A stretch of DNA of 64,000 nt from Aureimonas ureilytica DSM 18598 = NBRC 106430 (GTDB lineage: Bacteria; Pseudomonadota; Alphaproteobacteria; Rhizobiales; Rhizobiaceae): the NCBI RefSeq assembly GCF_000382705.1, contig NZ_ARQE01000013.1:39373-103372 (forward strand), given 5' to 3'. Position numbers and translations under genes: made by a program. The notes beneath the pieces are model-generated. The model searched no databases. It was not told the origin of the DNA and saw nothing but the letters and a program-made list of their open reading frames with translations. Shown here piece after piece: positions 61,050 through 64,000 of the stretch (the stretch's first letter is position 1; the number at the start of each line of letters is the position of its first letter).

Positions 61050-61756
61050 TGGATCTCGCCCTTCTTCAGGCTCTCAACGCCGAGCGGCTGGCGCGGCGGG
61101 CCTGCGTCCTCGTCACCGATCTTCAGACCGGCGCGCAGCGCCTCGTGCGGGAAGCCGATGTCGAGGCGGACGAATTGTCCGATGACCTCACACGCGCGCT
61201 GCGCAGCGGCAAAGGGGGGACGGTCGGCGAGACGATCTTCCTGAACGTTCACCTGCCGCCACCCCGCCTCGTCGTAATCGGCGCGGCGCATATCTCGCAG
61301 GCCTTGGCGCCGATGGCGGCACTGGCAGGGTTCGATCTGGAGATCATCGATCCGCGCAGCGCCTTTGCGACGCCCGAGCGCTTTCCAAACACGCGATTGC
61401 AAGCCGAATGGCCCGAGCTCGTGCTGCGGGATCGGCCGCTCGATTCCTACTGCGCGCTCGTCGCCGTCACGCACGATCCGAAGATCGACGACCTGCCCTT
61501 GATCGAAGCCCTGCGGGCGGGCTGCTTCTACATCGGCGCGCTCGGCAGCCGGAAGACCCATGCCAAGCGGGTCGAGCGTCTGGTCGCGGCGGGCATTCCC
61601 GAGCACAAGCTCGCCCGGATCGAAGCGCCGATCGGTCTGGACATCGGCGCTTCGACGCCTTCCGAGATCGCCGTGGCCATCCTCGGCTCGGTCATCGCGG
61701 CCTTCCGCAAGCGCAAGATGCATGCCGAGCGACGCGGCGAGATGGAGCCCTCGTGA
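61049..61756 (+). CDS. XdhC Rossmann-domain protein, C-terminal half
   Basis: A 235-residue protein with the XdhC C-terminal Rossmann domain: VVIGAAHISQALAPMAALAGFDLEIIDPRSAFATPERFP, then VAVTHDPKIDDLPLIEAL, FYIGALGSRKTHAKRVERL and IGLDIGASTPSEIAVAILG. It would bind a nucleotide or the cofactor alongside the smaller XdhC-like partner encoded just upstream. It overlaps both neighbours by 1 and 4 bases, so the four-gene set is translationally coupled. Confidence 0.88.
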   Translation: MDLALLQALNAERLARRACVLVTDLQTGAQRLVREADVEADELSDDLTRALRSGKGGTVGETIFLNVHLPPPRLVVIGAAHISQALAPMAALAGFDLEIIDPRSAFATPERFPNTRLQAEWPELVLRDRPLDSYCALVAVTHDPKIDDLPLIEALRAGCFYIGALGSRKTHAKRVERLVAAGIPEHKLARIEAPIGLDIGASTPSEIAVAILGSVIAAFRKRKMHAERRGEMEPS

Positions 61757-63390
61757 GGTTCGGACCGGTCGCCCTCACCGAGGCCGAAGGCTGCATTCTC
61801 GCCCATGCCACACGCGCCGGCATGGTGCATCTGCCCAAAGGCACGAGGCTGTCGCCCGGCGATATCGAGGCGCTGGTGGCCGCTGGCCTCCCGAACGTGA
61901 TCGCGGCTCGGCTCGATGCGGACGACATCCCCGAGGACGAGGCCGCCGCCGATATCGCCGAGGCCCTTTCGACGGAGCAGATCGGCGCGGCGCCCGCCGC
62001 CACGGGTCGCGCCAATCTCTTCGCTGGCGAGGCCGGTTTGTTCTTGCCGAGCCGCGCGGCGGTGGATGCGCTCAATCGCGTCCATCCCGGCATCACGCTC
62101 GCAACGCTTCCGGAGTTCAGCGCCGTGGAGCCCGGCCGCATGGTGGCGACCGTCAAGATCATTCCGCTCGCCGTGCCGCGCGCCGCTTTGGACGAGGCTT
62201 TGGCGCTCTTGGGGGCCGAACCCGCCTTCACGCTCGCGCCCTTTCGCGCCCGATCGGTCGGCTTGGTGCAGACGGTTCTGCCCGCGACCAAGCCGGGCGT
62301 TCTGGACAAGACCGCGCGAGCGCTGCGAGACCGGCTGGCGCGCTCGGGATCGGTGCTGGTGCGGGAGATGCGCGTCGCCCACGAAGAGGGCGCGCTCGCG
62401 GAGGCGATCCGCGACGCCGTGCCGGACGAGGCGATGACCATCGTCTTCGGAGCCTCCGCCGTGATCGACGCGGCGGATGTCGTGCCGGCGGCGCTGGAGC
62501 GCGCAGGCGGCACGGTTCGTCACCTCGGCATGCCCGTCGATCCCGGCAATCTTCTACTTCTCGGCGCGGTCGGTGAACGGGACGTGATCGGCGCGCCCGG
62601 CTGCGCGCGCAGCCCGCGCGAGAACGGGTTCGACTGGGTCTTGGATCGGTTGCTGGCGAACCTGCCGGTGACGCCTCACGAACTCACCGGGCTCGGTGTC
62701 GGAGGGCTTCTCATGGAAATCGCGTCGCGGCCGAGACCGCGCGACCTCGCAGCCGCGCCACAACGCGAGCCCAGTATCTCGATCCTCGTTCTCGCTGCCG
62801 GTCGCTCCAGCCGCATGGGCGGGCCGAACAAGCTTCTCGCCACGTTCGACGGCGTGCCGCTTCTGCGCCGGAGCGTCGAAACGGCGCTCGGCTCGACTGC
62901 TATGCGCGTGCATGTCGTCGTCGGCCATCAAGCCGTCGAGACGCGCGCGGCTTTGGCGGGGCTCGACGTGGCCATTCACGACAATCCCGACTATGCCGCC
63001 GGTTTGGCGACCTCCCTCAAGCTCGGCTTCGCCAGCGCTGCGGCCGATGCCGATGGCGTTCTCGTCATGCTCGCGGATCAGCCGCTTCTGACGCCCGATC
63101 ATCTGGACGCGCTGATCGCGGCCTTTCAGCCGGCGGGCGAGGGAGCGATCGTCCTGGCCTGCGATGCGGGTCGACGCGCGAACCCGGTCATCCTGTCCTC
63201 GACCTTCCGAAACGAGATCGCCGCGCTCGAAGGCGATGTCGGCGCCCGGGGTATCGTCCAGGCGCATCGCGATCTCGTGCGCGAAGTCGAGATCGGTCCC
63301 GCCGCCTCCTTCGATGTCGATACGCCGGATTTGATGGCCCGCGCCGGGGGCGTCATCGAGGGATCACTGAGCGCGCCTGCCTCCGCCTGA
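61753..63390 (+). CDS. Molybdopterin-binding/MobA-like nucleotidyltransferase fusion protein
   Basis: A 545-residue two-domain protein. The N-terminal half (about 1-340) is a molybdopterin-binding MoCF/MoeA-like domain, with TLPEFSAVEPGRMVATVKI and IVFGASAVIDAADVVPAAL, and HLGMPVDPGNLLLLG. The C-terminal half (about 350-545) is a MobA/MocA-type nucleotidyltransferase with LAAGRSSRMGGPNKLLATF, VVVGHQAVETRAAL and MLADQPLLTPDHLDALI. It may attach CMP to molybdopterin for CODH or XDH-type enzymes. The start is a GTG at 61753 in a GTGA overlap. Last gene of the maturation set. Confidence 0.88.
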   Translation: MRFGPVALTEAEGCILAHATRAGMVHLPKGTRLSPGDIEALVAAGLPNVIAARLDADDIPEDEAAADIAEALSTEQIGAAPAATGRANLFAGEAGLFLPSRAAVDALNRVHPGITLATLPEFSAVEPGRMVATVKIIPLAVPRAALDEALALLGAEPAFTLAPFRARSVGLVQTVLPATKPGVLDKTARALRDRLARSGSVLVREMRVAHEEGALAEAIRDAVPDEAMTIVFGASAVIDAADVVPAALERAGGTVRHLGMPVDPGNLLLLGAVGERDVIGAPGCARSPRENGFDWVLDRLLANLPVTPHELTGLGVGGLLMEIASRPRPRDLAAAPQREPSISILVLAAGRSSRMGGPNKLLATFDGVPLLRRSVETALGSTAMRVHVVVGHQAVETRAALAGLDVAIHDNPDYAAGLATSLKLGFASAAADADGVLVMLADQPLLTPDHLDALIAAFQPAGEGAIVLACDAGRRANPVILSSTFRNEIAALEGDVGARGIVQAHRDLVREVEIGPAASFDVDTPDLMARAGGVIEGSLSAPASA

Positions 63391-63408
63391 GTTCGGTAGC
63401 AGCTGCGC

Positions 63409-63588
63409 TCACGCTTTCGGCTTCGGCGCCTCCGAATGCCGGCTGGATTTTGCCTCCTGCCGGCATCGATCCGAGCAATAGAGCACCTCGTCCCACGTCC
63501 GCGCCCAGGCTTTGCGCCAGACCATGGGGCGGCCGCAATGAGCGCAGGGCTTGGAGGGAAGGTCGCTTTTCTTGCGCATTTTCGGCAT
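63409..63588 (-). CDS. DUF2256 small zinc-ribbon protein
   Basis: A 59-residue protein with a four-cysteine ribbon. Counting from the second Met, Cys12, Cys15, Cys35 and Cys39 lie in KPCAHCGRPMVWRKAWARTW and VLYCSDRCRQEAK. This is the DUF2256 pattern (C-x2-C ... C-x3-C), a family seen near cryptochrome/photolyase genes in some genomes. The start is MPKMRKKSDLP at 63588; a later ATG at 63579 is also possible. The gene converges with the MocA fusion, 18 bases apart. The partial IS element lies upstream of it. Confidence 0.82.
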   Translation of the reverse strand: MPKMRKKSDLPSKPCAHCGRPMVWRKAWARTWDEVLYCSDRCRQEAKSSRHSEAPKPKA

Positions 63589-63730
63589 CTTGCCGAAATG
63601 GGGTGATCAATCGCATTAGCAAGACGGCCGTTGCTTCGCCTGCCGACGCTTGCCCTCACGAGAACCCAGCAAAAGCCCGTCGATACAGCTTCTTACGCTC
63701 GTGTCCTCAGGCTAGAGCGTTTCGGGTTTT

Positions 63731-63755
63731 ATCGGAATCGACTTGTGGTTCCGAT
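63731..63755. repeat. Short inverted repeat in the IS630-type left end
   Basis: ATCGGAA at 63731-63737 and TTCCGAT at 63749-63755 form a 7-bp inverted repeat with an 11-base loop. It may be part of the element's end recognised by the transposase. Confidence 0.5.
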
Positions 63756-63806
63756 CGCGGCTGATGTGTGATTCAAGATGCTGACTGGATGGGAGGCCGG
63801 CATCGG

Positions 63807-64000
63807 ATGACAGCACCTCTTTCGCATGATCTTCGCCAGCGGGTCGTTGGTGCGATCGAAGCCGGCGAGAGCTGCCGATCTGCGGCCACGCGGTTTGGGG
63901 TCGCGGTGTCCTCGGCGGTAAAGTGGTCGCAACGTTATCGCACGACGGGCTCGTTGGCTCCGGGCAAGATGGGCGGTCACCGTAAGCGGCTTCTCGCCCC
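63807..64000 (+). CDS. IS630-family transposase, N-terminal part only
   Basis: The first 64 codons or so of a transposase, running off the window. The N-terminal helix-turn-helix region is visible: SHDLRQRVVGAIEAGESCRS, AATRFGVAVSSAVKWSQRYR and TTGSLAPGKMGGHRKRLL. This is the ISRso5/IS630 N-terminal pattern common in Alphaproteobacteria. The catalytic DDE domain is not in the window. The ATG at 63807 has GGGAGG upstream. Confidence 0.85.
   Translation, partial: MTAPLSHDLRQRVVGAIEAGESCRSAATRFGVAVSSAVKWSQRYRTTGSLAPGKMGGHRKRLLA

Larger units (their letters stand above)
63713..64000 (+). mobile_element. Left end of an IS630-type insertion sequence, cut by the window edge
   Basis: A TA dinucleotide at 63713-63714, the IS630 target type, begins a region leading into a transposase start at 63807. 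The right end and terminal repeat are beyond the window, so the exact boundary is a guess based on the TA target rule. No coding content belongs to 63590-63712. Confidence 0.6.

Noticed and set aside
63729..63980. An open frame on the minus strand in the IS left end
   Set aside because: It overlaps the transposase start and has no recognisable content.

Overview
The window is a gene-dense, high-GC segment of an alphaproteobacterial chromosome, most probably from the order Hyphomicrobiales (Rhizobiales). The evidence is gene content: a CckA hybrid kinase, an alphaproteobacterial single-cysteine DksA, a giant Growth-Pole-Ring-like coiled-coil protein, eukaryotic-type NADP isocitrate dehydrogenase near recA and alaS, purC-purS-purQ-purL followed by bolA and a CGFS glutaredoxin, and GAAC-N7-type LexA sites. 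Family level cannot be settled by reading alone. I saw no rRNA, tRNA, CRISPR array, prophage or replication origin.

Layout. 146-4520: Mla-type lipid transport operon (STAS-MlaE, MlaF, MlaD, auxiliary lipoprotein). 4876-13445: a 2495-residue membrane-anchored coiled-coil protein with an internal 174-bp tandem repeat, then, divergently, an orphan Hpt protein and a [2Fe-2S] ferredoxin. 13470-18738: a DUF922 putative metalloprotease, folP-folK (folB missing between them), a small secreted protein and a YcjX/YcjF pair. 19094-24226: dksA, a FliO-like membrane protein with a very long Pro/Ala tail, and cckA. 24303-32000: psuK-psuG, divergent recA with LexA-like sites, alaS, a small secreted protein and icd. 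32203-37234: trmJ-murI, a secreted protein, a YqaE/Pmp3 peptide, rpsD, and ttcA-inositol phosphatase. 37270-44495: a Bcr/CflA efflux pump, grxD, bolA and the purine genes, with two unrecognised envelope genes lodged between purQ and purL. 44705-49903: an HpcH/HpaI aldolase, a YdeN/RBBP9 hydrolase, a cardiolipin synthase, an EEP-fold phosphatase and purB. 49968-57725: a P1-family peptidase with a periplasmic binding protein, a second binding protein, a DUF3140 protein and livHMGF. 57924-63390: flavin reductase, then a MoxR-VWA-XdhC-MocA set for maturing molybdenum hydroxylases, without the enzyme subunits. 63409-64000: a DUF2256 zinc-ribbon protein and the left end of an IS630-type element cut by the window edge.

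Most of this is conserved core chromosome: envelope asymmetry, polar growth and cell-cycle signalling (CckA, Hpt, the giant protein), folate and purine synthesis, and tRNA modification (TrmJ and TtcA, both acting at tRNA position 32). Genes are tightly packed, with many 4-base start/stop overlaps and clean intrinsic terminators, several of them bidirectional. The least ordinary items are the giant repeat protein, the Pro-rich FliO-like protein, the gene pair between purQ and purL, the loss of folB from the folate cluster, and the Mo-enzyme maturation set lacking a nearby enzyme. I found no wholly new multi-gene system.
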